Source: Phymatolithon calcareum
Taxonomy: Eukaryota; Rhodophyta; Florideophyceae; Hapalidiales
DNA: 64,000 nt
Assembly: GCA_977006965.1 (NCBI GenBank)
Contig: OZ345367.1
Coordinates: forward strand, 1,178,001 to 1,242,000
Direction: 5' to 3'
Shown here: piece after piece, positions 54,913 through 64,000 of the stretch
How the letters are laid out: each line of letters opens with the position of its first letter
Position numbering within the stretch: position 1 is the first letter of the stretch
The notes under the pieces: model-generated
Databases searched by the model: none
The model's input: the letters and a program-made list of their open reading frames with translations, nothing else
What the model was told of the DNA's origin: nothing
Program-made: the position numbers and the translations under genes

Positions 54913-55892
54913 GACGGTGATGTGGTGCGGATGTGGATGGGATGCAGGTTGTGGTTGTTGTCGTCGCTTTTGTGTTGGTGGGCGGTATGATTGTTCGGGT
55001 CGTCGTGATGGGCATGCTCGACATGCGTTGACGGATGGTGTTCAGACGGGAGATCCATTCCACGTGTGGGCAGTGCGGGCGGATGTGCGACGATGGGGTC
55101 ATGATGAGTTGGGGTGGGAGCGTGCTCTTCAAGGTTGTGTGCGGTGTGCCTCGTGATGAGAGGTATGGTGTCCGATTTGTTTCTGATGATGCTTTTGTTA
55201 CTGTCTTTGCGTGACGACGATTCTGCAGGTAGCGACGGAGCATGCGCGATGGCGAATTGGTCGTGTGTGAAACAGGACGATATGAACGATGGATGCTTCG
55301 CTGTTTTTGCCGTTCGTTCTAATGACATTTGATATTGTGCCGGTGGCGGGATGGACTTCTAGAGGTGCTCGACGAAATGATCTGCTTAAGGCCTCTCCTA
55401 ACTCCTGTGGTGACGTACTTCGTACATGTGTCCCGCTTTCTCTGGCGTGAGTGCGGTAGTGGAGGACGGCTGACGGCTGATCGTTGGATCCCGTGAGGCT
55501 ACACGCAACCTTTCGCAATCATTGCGGCGGTCTATTGAGGGCCCCCGAGTGGTCTCGGGGGAGCAGGGGTGTCCGGTCTTGGCTTCGGCCTCGATGTTTT
55601 AATCCTCCCCCACTACCAAGCACGATATCGGTTCGCCGATGCGGAGATGAATCAGGATGGAGGGCCGAGCACAGCGAATCTGCTGGTGGGCAGATCGTGT
55701 CCTATGCGAAATACTTCGAACTTTTCCTTCCGTCGCCGGCGTGGTTGATGTCCATAGTGCGCGAACGGTGATCGTGGTGGATATTGATGATTGTGGAGCA
55801 TTGTGGTGGAGCGGTGGAAGTGGCATGGACGGATGGTCTCCGGTGATGCGTGGATAGCGGACTGGAAGCAATGGTTTGAAGGCTCCTCACGA

Positions 55893-56123
55893 CTACGACA
55901 AACGAACCGGTTCGTTTCGCTCTCTCTGGTAGTATCGTGCGAGGCGACGTGCGTGGATACTTCGGCGCGATCGGCGCCCGGTCGGTGATTGTAGTCCGTA
56001 ACGAGGATGATCCGCGGCGGTAACACGATAAGGACCTGAACACTTGTATGTTCCGAACGGAAGCTTGGTTCCCATCTGTGCGACGTGGTTGTACATCAAA
56101 ACATCGTCGCCGACTTTAAAAGT
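55893..56123 (-). pseudogene. integrase C-terminal tail after in-frame TAA
   Basis: Directly after the TAA at 56126-56124 the same frame continues with FKVGDDVLMYNHVAQMG, then CSGPYRVTAADHPRYG and SIHARRLARYY. This is the SH3-like end domain of Ty3/gypsy integrases (G-x-x-V, G-P-[YF]-x-V, and a closing [VI]-H-x-x-x-L box). The stop therefore looks like a nonsense mutation, or less likely a second readthrough site. Confidence 0.65.
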
Positions 56124-59100
56124 TTACACCTCTGATTTTTCTGCCGGGACAATCCTGTCTGCGCGTCTGGCGTGAATTGTGGTGACTTCAACAAAGCGCG
56201 CCTGATCCGGCCTATGTGAAGCGTCATCTATGCGATACTCGGCGAATCTTGGTGCGACACCATACATAAGTTCGGAAGGAGAAAAGCCACTCCGGTTCGG
56301 GCGTCGACGGTATCCAGTCAGCACTGATGGAAGAGCTTTATCCCAGTTGTTGGTGGCCTTTCCGATCGATTTGTGCAGACCGGCTTTCAAGGTGCGAACC
56401 ATTCTTTCGGCTCTTCCATTAGACGACGGCGAGTAAGGTGAAACGAAGCGCCATGTGGTGTGGATCTTGTCGGCGTAGTCTTGTGTGTGCGCCGCTGTGA
56501 ACTGCGTACCATTGTCGCTTAGGATGTTACGAGGGGTACCGTAGTGCTGCACGATGTGCTCGCTGATAAACTTGACGACATCCGTGCTGAGGGCGTTTGG
56601 AAGCGCGGCAGCTACCGGCCATCCGGTTAAGTGCTCAACTCCGATAAGGAGGTAGCGATTTCCGTTAAGCGAACGAGGCAGCGGTCCAGCGAAGTCCAGG
56701 GACCATGTATGGAAGATACCGCTTACTGGCTGGTGTTGAGTTGATTTGTACTTGGTGTACGGTTTGCTCTTCTGGCACTCATCGCACGTGCGAACGTACT
56801 TGGCGACATCGTTCCGCATCGAGGGCCACCAGTAGCGGTCGGAAATTATTTTGTATGTAGCGCGGAAGTCCCAATGCCCGATGTCGTCATGAAGAGAAAT
56901 AATGACCTCTTCCCGGTTTTCAACATCCGGAATATACCGGGCACCCTTCTTTGTGCGCCGGAACAGCTTCGACCCCGTCACAATAAAATTATTCGCCTTC
57001 TTCTTAATGGCTCGTGAGTATCCCGGCGCCTTGACACCGGGACTTTGAAATGTCTCAAGGTACTTGGCAACTTCCATAAGCGACTCCTCGACCGATCCGC
57101 TGTATGAAACCATAGCGCAAGGCTCCGGTCGGTGCTTCCCATGGTTGCAAGGGTGTCGGGAACAATAGTCTGCGTTCCCATTAGACTTTCCCCTCCGGTA
57201 TTGGACTTCGAAATCGTAATCTGCAAGGAAGCAGAGCCATTGAGCGATTCTTCCGTGCGGGTCCTCATTGTTGAACGTGTGCTGGAGTGCTTGATGATCA
57301 GAGAAAAGGATAACTCGGTTGGATAACAGAAAGAGCCGGAACTTCTTAAAGGCGAACACAACTGCAAGGGCCTCACGTTTGAAAGTGCTGTAGTTACGTT
57401 CGGCTGAGGACAGTGATCGACTGGCGTACTGCACTGGATGTTCACGACCGTCCTCATCAAGACGCGATAAAACCGCTCCAACTGCTTGTGACGAGGCGTC
57501 CGTAGAGACAATGAATGGTTTATCCATGACGGGGAACGACAGAATCGGAGCTCTGCACAGGGCGTTGCGAAGACACTCAAATGCGTCCTCCATAGCGCCG
57601 GTCCATTCGAAGTCAAGGTTGACAGAAGTTTTCTCGTGGAGAGGGCGCGCTATCTTCGCGAAACCGTTGATGAAGCGTCTGCAGTAAGAGGCTAGGCCCA
57701 AAAACGACCTCAGCTCTGTTCGTGTCTTCGGTCGCGGTGCATTCTGGATGATGTCGATCTTGTCTGCGTCGACTCGGATTCCATCCCCATCGACAACGTG
57801 ACCCAGAAGCTTGATGCGAGTCTGAATAAACTGGCACTTCGTGATCTTCATACGCAGACCATGACTGGCAAGCTTGTCGAACATGGCATCAAGGTGCAGG
57901 AAATGTTCCTCGACGCTCTTCGAGTGGACGACAATGTCGTCCAGATACACGCGGACAAAGTCCATGTCTTGGAAAAGCTGATCCATCATTCTCTGGAATG
58001 TGGCTGGTGCGTTCATCAGGCCGAAGGGCATGACTTCAAACTGAAATGTTCCATACTTGCACACGAATGTCGTCTTCTCTTTACAAGCCTCCGACATTTT
58101 GATTTGCCAGAATCCGCAGAAGAGATCGACGGTAGAAAATACTGAACTGCCCGAAAGATCTTCGATAATCTCATCCGGTCGTGGAAGGGGCCAACGATCC
58201 GGAGTCATGAGCTTGTTGAGTTTCCTGAAATCGACGCAGAACCTCGGTGTGCCATCAGATTTGTTGGCAATGACGACAGGGAAGGACCAGGCTGACGATG
58301 CAGGACGGATAATACCGGCGTCGAGCATGCGCTCAATCTCCTTCTTGACAATATCGTTGTGCATCGGCGGAAGACGGCGAGCACGGTGATAGATTGGATT
58401 GTCGGAAGAAAGAGAGAATGAATGCGTTGTGGGAACGGTGGATGGACGAAGATCATCGAGTGACTCAGCGACTATATCGTGAGCCTGCAGTAAAGAAACG
58501 AGCTTGTTTTGGGACGCGTTGTCTAAGTGGGAGGTTTTCTGGTACATGACGGGTGCTTTAAAGGGCACTTCTTCCTCATGACCGATCACATTCAGGGCGA
58601 GGACCATACCTTCATCATCGGCGTCGGAACCCAGGTTCTGGTCAAAGTCAGAGTCGGAGTCTGCACTGGAATCGGAATCACTCTCCGACTCGGAAGTAAA
58701 CTCTTCTTCATCGGTGGAGTCGAAGTCACGCGATTCGTGGACAAGATTGAGCCTAACCGTCTCTCCACCGTACTTGATTTTGACGATGCTGTGCCCGAGG
58801 TTCATCTTGGTCCTTAACTTCTTCAGAGTTGGTAACCCAATGATCAAGTTGTACTTCGAGCTCGAAGAATCGAGGAATGTGATAGGCACACGGACGTGAT
58901 CGAAGCTTACCGCAACTTCTTCCACAATACCGTGGCAATCCTCCGTGTCTCCTGCGTATCCTTCGAGCCTGCGTCGGGTATTGGTAGGTATAATGCGAAG
59001 ATGGTTGGCAAGATCACTAGACATCACGTTGGGGATGGCACCGGTGTCAAGGAGGGTATAGACTTCGCGGCCACTGACTTGAACTCGAGCAAACTCGTGA

Positions 59101-59798
59101 CGGTTCATTAGCCTGACGGGCGCTACCAAGTTCGTCGTGTCGATTATCTGAACGTTGGGACCCTTCCTGGACAGAGCGCGTCGAGCAAAAAGCTTCTGAA
59201 GGTCTCCTCGCGCCTCATTTGCATCTCCACGGAGTAACTGACCGAAGGAAATACCTGAAGACGCTTGTGCGAGATTGGACATCAAGTCGTACTTCTCCAC
59301 GCGGCTTCCCAGTTCCTTAGCCGCCGTGTTCTTCGTAGGTTTCCGGGTAACCTTCCTCTTAGTTTTCTTAGCCACGCGACTAGGAATTGCCTTGCGAGTA
59401 CCGTCGAGGACAGTGGGTGAGCGTGCAATATGCATTGGATCGCCATCCCCTTCTCGGCGCGGGTTTTTCGGGAGAGGCTCACCTTCGGCCGTACGCTTGA
59501 CGGCGGCAACCTCTTCATCCGCCTGGAATGTTTCACCATCCGGGGCGAGCGTGAGGACGTTGGCATTTTCGGCTGGGGGAGGTGCCTGCTGTGCCATAGG
59601 TGCTCCCTGGGGGCGTTGCTGTTGACGAGCAATAGCTTTGTCGATCTCATGGCGCTGCTTTGAGTAGCAGGTAACTTCGTTTTGGCCCCACTTCTTGCAG
59701 AAGCGGCACTTCATCTCCTTCATAGGGTTGTCTCTGCACTGCGTCGACACATGACCTTCCGCTTTGCAATAGCTGCAGGTCTTGGGACGTCCAGTGGG
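56124..59798 (-). CDS. gypsy pol polyprotein (PR-RT-RNase H-IN)
   Basis: Open frame following the gag TAG without change of phase. There is no ATG near the start, so translation would require passing the TAG. First come zinc knuckles (CSYCKAEGHVSTQC, then a second Cys-rich unit). Numbering from the GTG at 59750: protease DTGA at 235-238, an acidic Ser/Asp linker (340-380), reverse transcriptase about 485-660 with FCVDFRKLN (504) and the active-site YLDD (602-605), RNase H about 740-860 (STDASSQAVGAVLSR). The integrase HHCC finger is at His954, His959, Cys989, Cys992, and its catalytic triad is Asp1019, Asp1079, Glu1115. All catalytic residues are present. The frame ends at a TAA before the integrase tail. 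Confidence 0.93.
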   Translation of the reverse strand, partial: PTGRPKTCSYCKAEGHVSTQCRDNPMKEMKCRFCKKWGQNEVTCYSKQRHEIDKAIARQQQRPQGAPMAQQAPPPAENANVLTLAPDGETFQADEEVAAVKRTAEGEPLPKNPRREGDGDPMHIARSPTVLDGTRKAIPSRVAKKTKRKVTRKPTKNTAAKELGSRVEKYDLMSNLAQASSGISFGQLLRGDANEARGDLQKLFARRALSRKGPNVQIIDTTNLVAPVRLMNRHEFARVQVSGREVYTLLDTGAIPNVMSSDLANHLRIIPTNTRRRLEGYAGDTEDCHGIVEEVAVSFDHVRVPITFLDSSSSKYNLIIGLPTLKKLRTKMNLGHSIVKIKYGGETVRLNLVHESRDFDSTDEEEFTSESESDSDSSADSDSDFDQNLGSDADDEGMVLALNVIGHEEEVPFKAPVMYQKTSHLDNASQNKLVSLLQAHDIVAESLDDLRPSTVPTTHSFSLSSDNPIYHRARRLPPMHNDIVKKEIERMLDAGIIRPASSAWSFPVVIANKSDGTPRFCVDFRKLNKLMTPDRWPLPRPDEIIEDLSGSSVFSTVDLFCGFWQIKMSEACKEKTTFVCKYGTFQFEVMPFGLMNAPATFQRMMDQLFQDMDFVRVYLDDIVVHSKSVEEHFLHLDAMFDKLASHGLRMKITKCQFIQTRIKLLGHVVDGDGIRVDADKIDIIQNAPRPKTRTELRSFLGLASYCRRFINGFAKIARPLHEKTSVNLDFEWTGAMEDAFECLRNALCRAPILSFPVMDKPFIVSTDASSQAVGAVLSRLDEDGREHPVQYASRSLSSAERNYSTFKREALAVVFAFKKFRLFLLSNRVILFSDHQALQHTFNNEDPHGRIAQWLCFLADYDFEVQYRRGKSNGNADYCSRHPCNHGKHRPEPCAMVSYSGSVEESLMEVAKYLETFQSPGVKAPGYSRAIKKKANNFIVTGSKLFRRTKKGARYIPDVENREEVIISLHDDIGHWDFRATYKIISDRYWWPSMRNDVAKYVRTCDECQKSKPYTKYKSTQHQPVSGIFHTWSLDFAGPLPRSLNGNRYLLIGVEHLTGWPVAAALPNALSTDVVKFISEHIVQHYGTPRNILSDNGTQFTAAHTQDYADKIHTTWRFVSPYSPSSNGRAERMVRTLKAGLHKSIGKATNNWDKALPSVLTGYRRRPNRSGFSPSELMYGVAPRFAEYRIDDASHRPDQARFVEVTTIHARRADRIVPAEKSEV

Positions 59799-60455
59799 CT
59801 AGAGGACTTCCTTCCTCTGGGAGATGGCGAGTGCAAGTTCGCCCATCTGCTTACAGAGTTTGTCAATCTTCTTCTCCGCCTCTGACTGGAAGGAGACTTG
59901 TGCCCCGGTGCCCTTAGCGACATTTGGGGAGTCGATGTGACATTCCGTAGGATAGATCAGTTTCTGTCCCTCGGCATAACTGGAACAGGCTGCCTTGATC
60001 TCGGTAAAGGTAGCGGCACCCCGCAACAGAACGAACTGGAAGAGAGTAGGTGAGGACGAAATGGCATCACGGAGGAGACCTCGCATGGCAGATTCGTTGA
60101 ACTTGGCTTCGCGGTACAGCTTTTCCGCTTTTTGGATGAATGCCTCAATGTCACCTCCGGTGTATTTGAGGGTGACAGCTTCACGCATGATGGATTCTTG
60201 ACTGCGGCGAGGCGCAAACTCGGCGAGAAGACTCGCCTTGACTGTGGCGTAGTCCTTTGACTCTGGGGTTGGGGTGCCCTCGCGGACAAACTTGTCGTAG
60301 TAAAAGTCGAAGGCCTTTTCGGTCAGGTGCTGAACGACTCGTTCGGCCTTCTCCTCGACGGAGGCTTCTTTCTGGACAATGTTTTCGTAGACGAAGAAGA
60401 ACTTCCTGGCGTCGGTGTCGCCATTGAAGGTTATGAGCTCACTGGGAGGCGCCAT
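59799..60455 (-). CDS. gypsy gag (capsid)
   Basis: 218 codons from the ATG at 60455 (MAPPSELITFNGDTDARKFF), 20 bp inside the LTR border, ending in TAG. The capsid-like fold has the typical LTR-gag spacing: ITFNGDTDARKFFFVYENIV, then VVQHLTEKAFDFYYDKFV, then SIMREAVTLKYTGGDIEAFI. The zinc knuckles lie beyond the TAG in the same frame. A Gag ending here would therefore lack its nucleic-acid-binding part, unless the stop is read through. Confidence 0.88.
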   Translation of the reverse strand: MAPPSELITFNGDTDARKFFFVYENIVQKEASVEEKAERVVQHLTEKAFDFYYDKFVREGTPTPESKDYATVKASLLAEFAPRRSQESIMREAVTLKYTGGDIEAFIQKAEKLYREAKFNESAMRGLLRDAISSSPTLFQFVLLRGAATFTEIKAACSSYAEGQKLIYPTECHIDSPNVAKGTGAQVSFQSEAEKKIDKLCKQMGELALAISQRKEVL

Positions 60456-60476
60456 CGCCCTGCTGGGGGTACCAAA

Positions 60477-60857
60477 TGTGGGGATAAAAAGAGAGACAAA
60501 AAGAGAGAGAGATTTTTTTGTTTGTTTTTCTTGGGAGGGCTCTTTGGTGCGGACCGTGAGCTGCCCTCCTTCTCGCCGAAGGTCGAAAGAGGATACTATA
60601 TAAACTAGCGCTAGGTTTTGCCGGAGCTCTTGCGAGCAGCACCCAGCTCACTGTAAGACTAACTAAACGAGGAGACAATTAAAAAAAAATAACTCTATTG
60701 GAGATCTGCCTTCGTCGGCGAATTTGTAAACGGTACACCGCCCACCTGGCGACATCGGCAAGCAACCGGATGCGCCGGGTATGATAATAACAGCAATGAT
60801 TCCTTCGGGGCGTTCCAGCCAATTCAATCAACAAGACAGCCAATATTGGGGTCAACA
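60477..60857 (-). repeat. 5' LTR of the gypsy element (right copy)
   Basis: 381 bp, read on the minus strand from TGTTGACCCC to CCCCACA. It contains A-rich and GAGA tracts near the gag side and an ACTATATAAACT box near 60595, as in the other LTR. ATTAC target copy follows at 60858. Confidence 0.9.
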
Positions 60858-61205
60858 ATTACCTTCCCCTACAATATGATATGACAGCACAATCTTTCAC
60901 GTCTTCATAACTTGTTCATTTGGAAGTCCAACTTGAGAAAGAGAGATCTGCGTCCGAGTTTGACTACGAATTTCGAGCTCAATACTCGTGGTGATCCTCT
61001 CTGGGATCCGATATTCCTATGAGACTGACTGGAAAGTTGAGATCATGCAATTCAACATCATATTGAACATCACCTGGAGGCCTTACGCAAGAACTTACTG
61101 TAAGTATGAACTGGACCCTGAAGAAGTAGTAAGAATGGAGAAGGCATTAGACACTATTATAACGTCACCATAATTGATCTTAGGGAAAACGGAGAATCCC
61201 TGTAT
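60858..61205. other. short spacer, no gene seen
   Basis: Between the gypsy element and the next MITE. A 61-codon plus-strand frame (60988-61173) is unsupported. Confidence 0.35.
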
Positions 61206-61908
61206 TAGGGGTTGTCAAAATTCCCAATTTGGCGTTCCTATTTGAGCCTAAATATTTCTCTCCAATATGGAAGCAACGCTTCTGGAATTTTATTGGTCGC
61301 ACGATTTCGGGAAATTATTGAAACGGGCTTCTTGGATTTGGGCGAATCTGTCTCCTATTTAGCCGTTCTGTATTCCAAATTGCGATTCCTATTCACGAGG
61401 TTTGTAGACTGCTGAAAATTTCTCGCGTGAACATGACGATGCGCGTCAGGAGACAGTTGGCGCGTCCACTGCGTTTTCAGTACAGTAGTCCTCGGCTCGA
61501 TTCTTCCCTTTCCAGTCGTTCTCACCGTGCGTTACGCAATCATTATCGTCCATGACGCACCCTATACGCTTTCAGTTGAATTTGGCGCTCGCGCTGCGCT
61601 TTCAGCCATTATCCGCGCACAAGCGGAGTTTCCAGTCGTTTTTGGCGCGCGCGGCCTCCCCGGCAGGCTGCGGCAGAAGGATAAACACGTCCTGCAGGAC
61701 ATAAGAGTTTATACGTGTTTGGTGAAGGTGGCTAAAGTGGAAACTGGATATCGAAATTGGGATGCAAATTGGAAGACGGTCAAAGAGGGGGTGTCAAAAT
61801 CTCGGACATAACACAGGAAATGATTGGATAGTGAAAATTCTACTCCAATCGGCGTCAATTTGGAATGACTAAATAGGAACGCCAAATTGGGAATTTTGAC
61901 AACCCCTA
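61206..61908. mobile_element. MITE with 38-bp perfect TIRs
   Basis: Ends TAGGGGTTGTCAAAATTCCC (left, 38 bp in all) and its perfect complement bound 703 bp. CTGTAT directly abuts both outer ends (61200-61205; 61909-61914). The TAGGG start resembles hAT termini, though hAT duplications are 8 bp and only 6 abut here. The middle (about 61430-61700) is GC-rich. An open frame (61527-61811, FGARAALSAIIRAQAEFPVV onward, first codon GTG) covers part of it and may be captured sequence. Confidence 0.85.
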
Positions 61909-62736
61909 CTGTATTAGAGACCAGGCGACATACTAGAATGAAACTGTACAGAAAGCCGCTGCAGTACAGTCTTAGGAGTGCAGCTGAGGGGCTTCAAAGA
62001 AACAGCAAATAAATTGATGTCAAAAATAATTCATAGACTGAAGCTCCAGGTAGGCATATCGCCCTTGTCTGTGCGTCCTGCAGAGATCCTATTCATTATG
62101 TTGAATTTCTTTCATATCGACCAGAATGACTCGGTCTTCATATTTAGCACCATTCTGCTCATTCAACGCGTTGGTGACTGGCTAGCACACCTCATATAAC
62201 TCCTACTTGGGGAATGTTAAACTTCAGATGAGTGTCAGGTATAAGTCCCCTTCTTCATATATGAAGAAGGGGACTTATACCTGACACTCATCTGAAACAC
62301 GATATCGCAAGACTTTGCTGGACGCGGGTTATGTCATGCTCTCGCTCTAGATATATGAAAGCAAGTAAACTTCTTACCCTTTTGACATCTGCACTGTTCA
62401 GCGTGTGGAGTACTACCTTGTACTTCTGCCAGATACGCTCCTGGATTCGCATATCCTCCTTCACCTTAGGTGGACCTGGCCATTAAGTCGGAAGAGGACC
62501 GGTCGCGACGTTCTCACGCATTTGCGGGCGCTGTTGCCCCGTGGATTCTTGTGCCGGTCGCCCGTCTTAACTAGCTCATCGAATCAAGAACCGCCTCCGC
62601 TTCCACACCAGCATCCAACCTGCGCGGATATCGACTCGTGTTCTGCTCCTCTGTAGTCTCGAGTTGTTCTTCGTTGAACTCGCACCACCAGCGCTTCCCA
62701 CCAGCCAAGACCTGTTCTCCCTGCTGACTGGAAACG
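61909..62736. other. intergenic, contains perfect palindrome
   Basis: Promoter side of the following gene. A small plus-strand frame (61978-62199) is unsupported. The palindrome at 62223 is listed separately. Confidence 0.4.
62223..62296. repeat. 74-bp perfect palindrome
   Basis: Two 37-bp arms, starting TTCAGATGAGTGTCAGGTAT, meet without a loop at CATATATG. There is no mismatch. It has the size of a small-RNA hairpin but no loop. Confidence 0.95.
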
Positions 62737-63432
62737 ATGACTTTACGCACTGCCTTGCTTACCTCATACGTTCTTCTCGTAATCGTGTATCAGCTAAATG
62801 TTCGTCAATCAGTAGCGGATATTTCGCTTCACGAAATTTCGGGAACCTACACAAAGGAAACTGGAAACATTCCTCTCTGTCATGACAGTGTAGAGATTCG
62901 CGCTCAGGGAAATATACTCCCTGCTGAAAACGTAATTTTCGGCGATGTTCCCTGTGCCAACGGAGAATTCTCGCTCCAACAAAATGAAGGTCTCCCTCAC
63001 TGGGATAATTTCACCAAAAAGGCCGCGGGAAACGTTTTGTTCGCATTTGGGACGCATAACTTAGAGTGCTGGTCGACGAATATGGCTAAAAAAACAATTA
63101 CGTTCATGAGGCCAAATTCAAACGTTCTATTCAATTTTGATGTTCTCGGAGACTTTAATTTCTTGAAAGATATCCGCTACTTCGATGTATCGGGAGATGA
63201 CGGTGGATGCGTCTACCGTAAAAAGCTGGTTGTTGCGAAAACTTCCGCATCACCGATCAGCTCCGTAGAAGGGAAGCCAGAGAAAAATGGCATAAACCTA
63301 TGGGTCTGGCTAGGCCCAGTCCTCGGTGGAGCAGCGACCATTGCTGCCGCTTTCATGACCGTTTTCAGATGCTCTCGAAGAGAATCTAAATCGCGCGAGA
63401 CACCTGGAAATGGTGAACCAGACGTCCATTGA
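62737..63432 (+). CDS. type I membrane protein, unknown
   Basis: A 231-residue intronless frame starting with ATG. It has a signal peptide (ALLTSYVLLVIVYQLNV, residues 6-22), a lumenal or extracellular part of about 160 residues with several cysteines and one N-glycosylation sequon (NFT), one transmembrane helix (WVWLGPVLGGAATIAAAFMT, about 189-208) and a short basic, Ser/Glu-rich cytoplasmic tail. Residues near the helix form a Ser/Pro/Lys-rich stalk. I do not recognise the domain. Size and layout suit a small cell-surface protein. Confidence 0.75.
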   Translation: MTLRTALLTSYVLLVIVYQLNVRQSVADISLHEISGTYTKETGNIPLCHDSVEIRAQGNILPAENVIFGDVPCANGEFSLQQNEGLPHWDNFTKKAAGNVLFAFGTHNLECWSTNMAKKTITFMRPNSNVLFNFDVLGDFNFLKDIRYFDVSGDDGGCVYRKKLVVAKTSASPISSVEGKPEKNGINLWVWLGPVLGGAATIAAAFMTVFRCSRRESKSRETPGNGEPDVH

Positions 63433-63736
63433 AGATAACACCCAAAGTGGCTGAGTAAGAAAAATAGTACTCTCTCGCACTCTTTCTGTGTAAACGAAGT
63501 CTGCAAGGTGGCAAGACTCTTGCACTTAACCACACGCAGGAACCCCCAACTTAAGGTTAATCTTTGTCCTGCATCAAGGTAGGCAATTTAGAGTCTATTG
63601 TACGGACGCCCTCAATCGAGGTAGCATTTCGTTTTTTGAAGAGCTCGCATTTCACGAGTGAAAATCTTGTGAACTGCATAGCGAAGAAGCCGATGTTGAT
63701 TCAGCCGGGCTGTTCACGTATGCTGGCCTCCCGCAG
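63433..63736. other. spacer or intron before the partial terminal exon
   Basis: A donor-like CAAG|GTAGGC lies at 63578 and an acceptor CCCGCAG at 63736. If used, an upstream exon ends here, but no start codon is evident. Confidence 0.3.
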
Positions 63737-64000
63737 GCGCCGACATTGTTGGCAATTACCGACAGTACGAGCAACAGTATCGAAGGTCTGCGACCGACAC
63801 CGCACTCAGCGAATTTCTTCCCGTTGCAAGTTGGCCTTCTCGGTACTTAACAGCGCCACACCTGTTCGCGCCTTGCATAGAGGATTGCCTTTTTCTCTCT
63901 CTGCCGACCCACGGCCTTCTCAACGAACGATCACCGCAGGAAATTATTGACGGTGAAATCTATATCGATGGCGAGGCAATAGACGCAGTTGCGGCATACA
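63737..64000 (+). CDS. partial exon running off the window, unknown
   Basis: From the acceptor at 63736 one frame stays open to the window end. It reads DIVGNYRQYEQQYRRSAT, then ASWPSRYLTAPHLFAP and QEIIDGEIYIDGEAIDAVAA, a convincing coding composition. A TGA about 40 bases upstream of the acceptor closes the frame, so this is an internal exon or a wrongly bounded start. No domain is recognised. Confidence 0.45.

Larger units (their letters stand above)
53436..60857 (-). mobile_element. nearly complete Ty3/gypsy LTR retrotransposon
   Basis: 7.4 kb, coding on the minus strand. LTRs at both ends and the 5-bp target duplication ATTAC (53431-53435; 60858-60862) define it. Order on the minus strand: LTR, TGG-type primer site (about 60476-60465), gag, zinc knuckles, protease, reverse transcriptase, RNase H, integrase, then about 2 kb of downstream sequence before the 3' LTR. 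Gag and pol share one frame, interrupted by a TAG. A TAA cuts off the last part of integrase. LTRs differ at roughly 14 positions in 380, so the copy is older than the 1-7.5 kb element. Confidence 0.93.

Noticed and set aside
53877-55332. Long plus-strand frames opposite the gypsy 3' region (for example 53877-54284 and 54200-54619)
   Set aside because: They lie antisense to the retroelement in GC-rich DNA, have skewed Arg/Trp/Cys composition and no domain. They are shadows of the minus-strand sequence.
59720-59923. Start of gypsy pol at the GTG at 59750
   Set aside because: The frame is open back to the gag stop and includes the first zinc knuckle upstream of the GTG. A non-ATG start would cut the knuckle.
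1-64000. CRISPR arrays, tRNA and rRNA genes
   Set aside because: No regular spacer-repeat array, cloverleaf or rRNA core was recognised by eye. A covariance-model scan for tRNAs and small RNAs would be needed to exclude them.

Overview
The window is nuclear DNA of a eukaryote. Coding genes are long and mostly intronless, and the few introns found are short (86, 90, 91 and 98 bp) with GT..AG borders. Housekeeping genes sit in small clusters separated by kilobases of transposon debris. Intron poverty, clustered genes, abundant Ty3/gypsy elements and this gene content fit a florideophyte red alga (Chondrus-like). That assignment is inference from style, not from a marker gene.

Layout. 1-1061: AT-rich, with three copies of a TATGCGA/TCGCATA hairpin. 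1067-7512: a young LTR retrotransposon (LTRs about 99% identical, 5-bp target duplication ACGAG) that lacks reverse transcriptase, RNase H and the integrase core. 7974-8441: a pogo-type MITE. 9794-26819: the gene-rich core. On the minus strand it holds an M13 metallopeptidase, UTP18, symplekin and an unknown single-pass membrane protein. On the plus strand it holds a three-exon DUF3228 gene and a 1021-residue Ser-rich disordered protein with three kinds of internal repeat. 26820-34504: gene-poor, with one doubtful minus-strand gene and clusters of short palindromes. 34505-35653: a secreted lactonase-type beta-propeller. 37835-39100: two tandem RPB10-type RNA polymerase subunit genes with an intron at the same place. 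One is canonical (72 aa); the other is divergent with an acidic tail (147 aa).

From 40.5 kb onward the sequence is largely a transposon graveyard. It holds a decayed kinase-Sel1 gene, a Tc1/mariner-pogo deletion derivative (43.7-44.5 kb), a truncated hAT-like transposase (45.3 kb), a piggyBac-type element with TTAA ends (47.5-48.6 kb), a GC-rich pogo/CENP-B-like transposase with a frameshift (49.4-51.0 kb), nested pogo-type TIR elements (51.7-53.4 kb) and a nearly complete minus-strand Ty3/gypsy element (53.4-60.9 kb). After that come a MITE with 38-bp perfect TIRs (61.2-61.9 kb) and a 74-bp perfect palindrome (62.2 kb). The window ends with a type I membrane protein gene (62.7-63.4 kb) and a partial exon running off the end.

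The core genes serve basic nuclear functions: rRNA processing (UTP18), mRNA 3'-end formation (symplekin) and transcription (RPB10). No operon-like logic is expected in a eukaryote, and none is claimed. The observations most worth a second look are the RPB10 pair, the repeat-rich disordered protein, the gypsy gag-UAG-pol frame, the trans-mobilised-looking LTR element, and the recurrent perfect palindromes.
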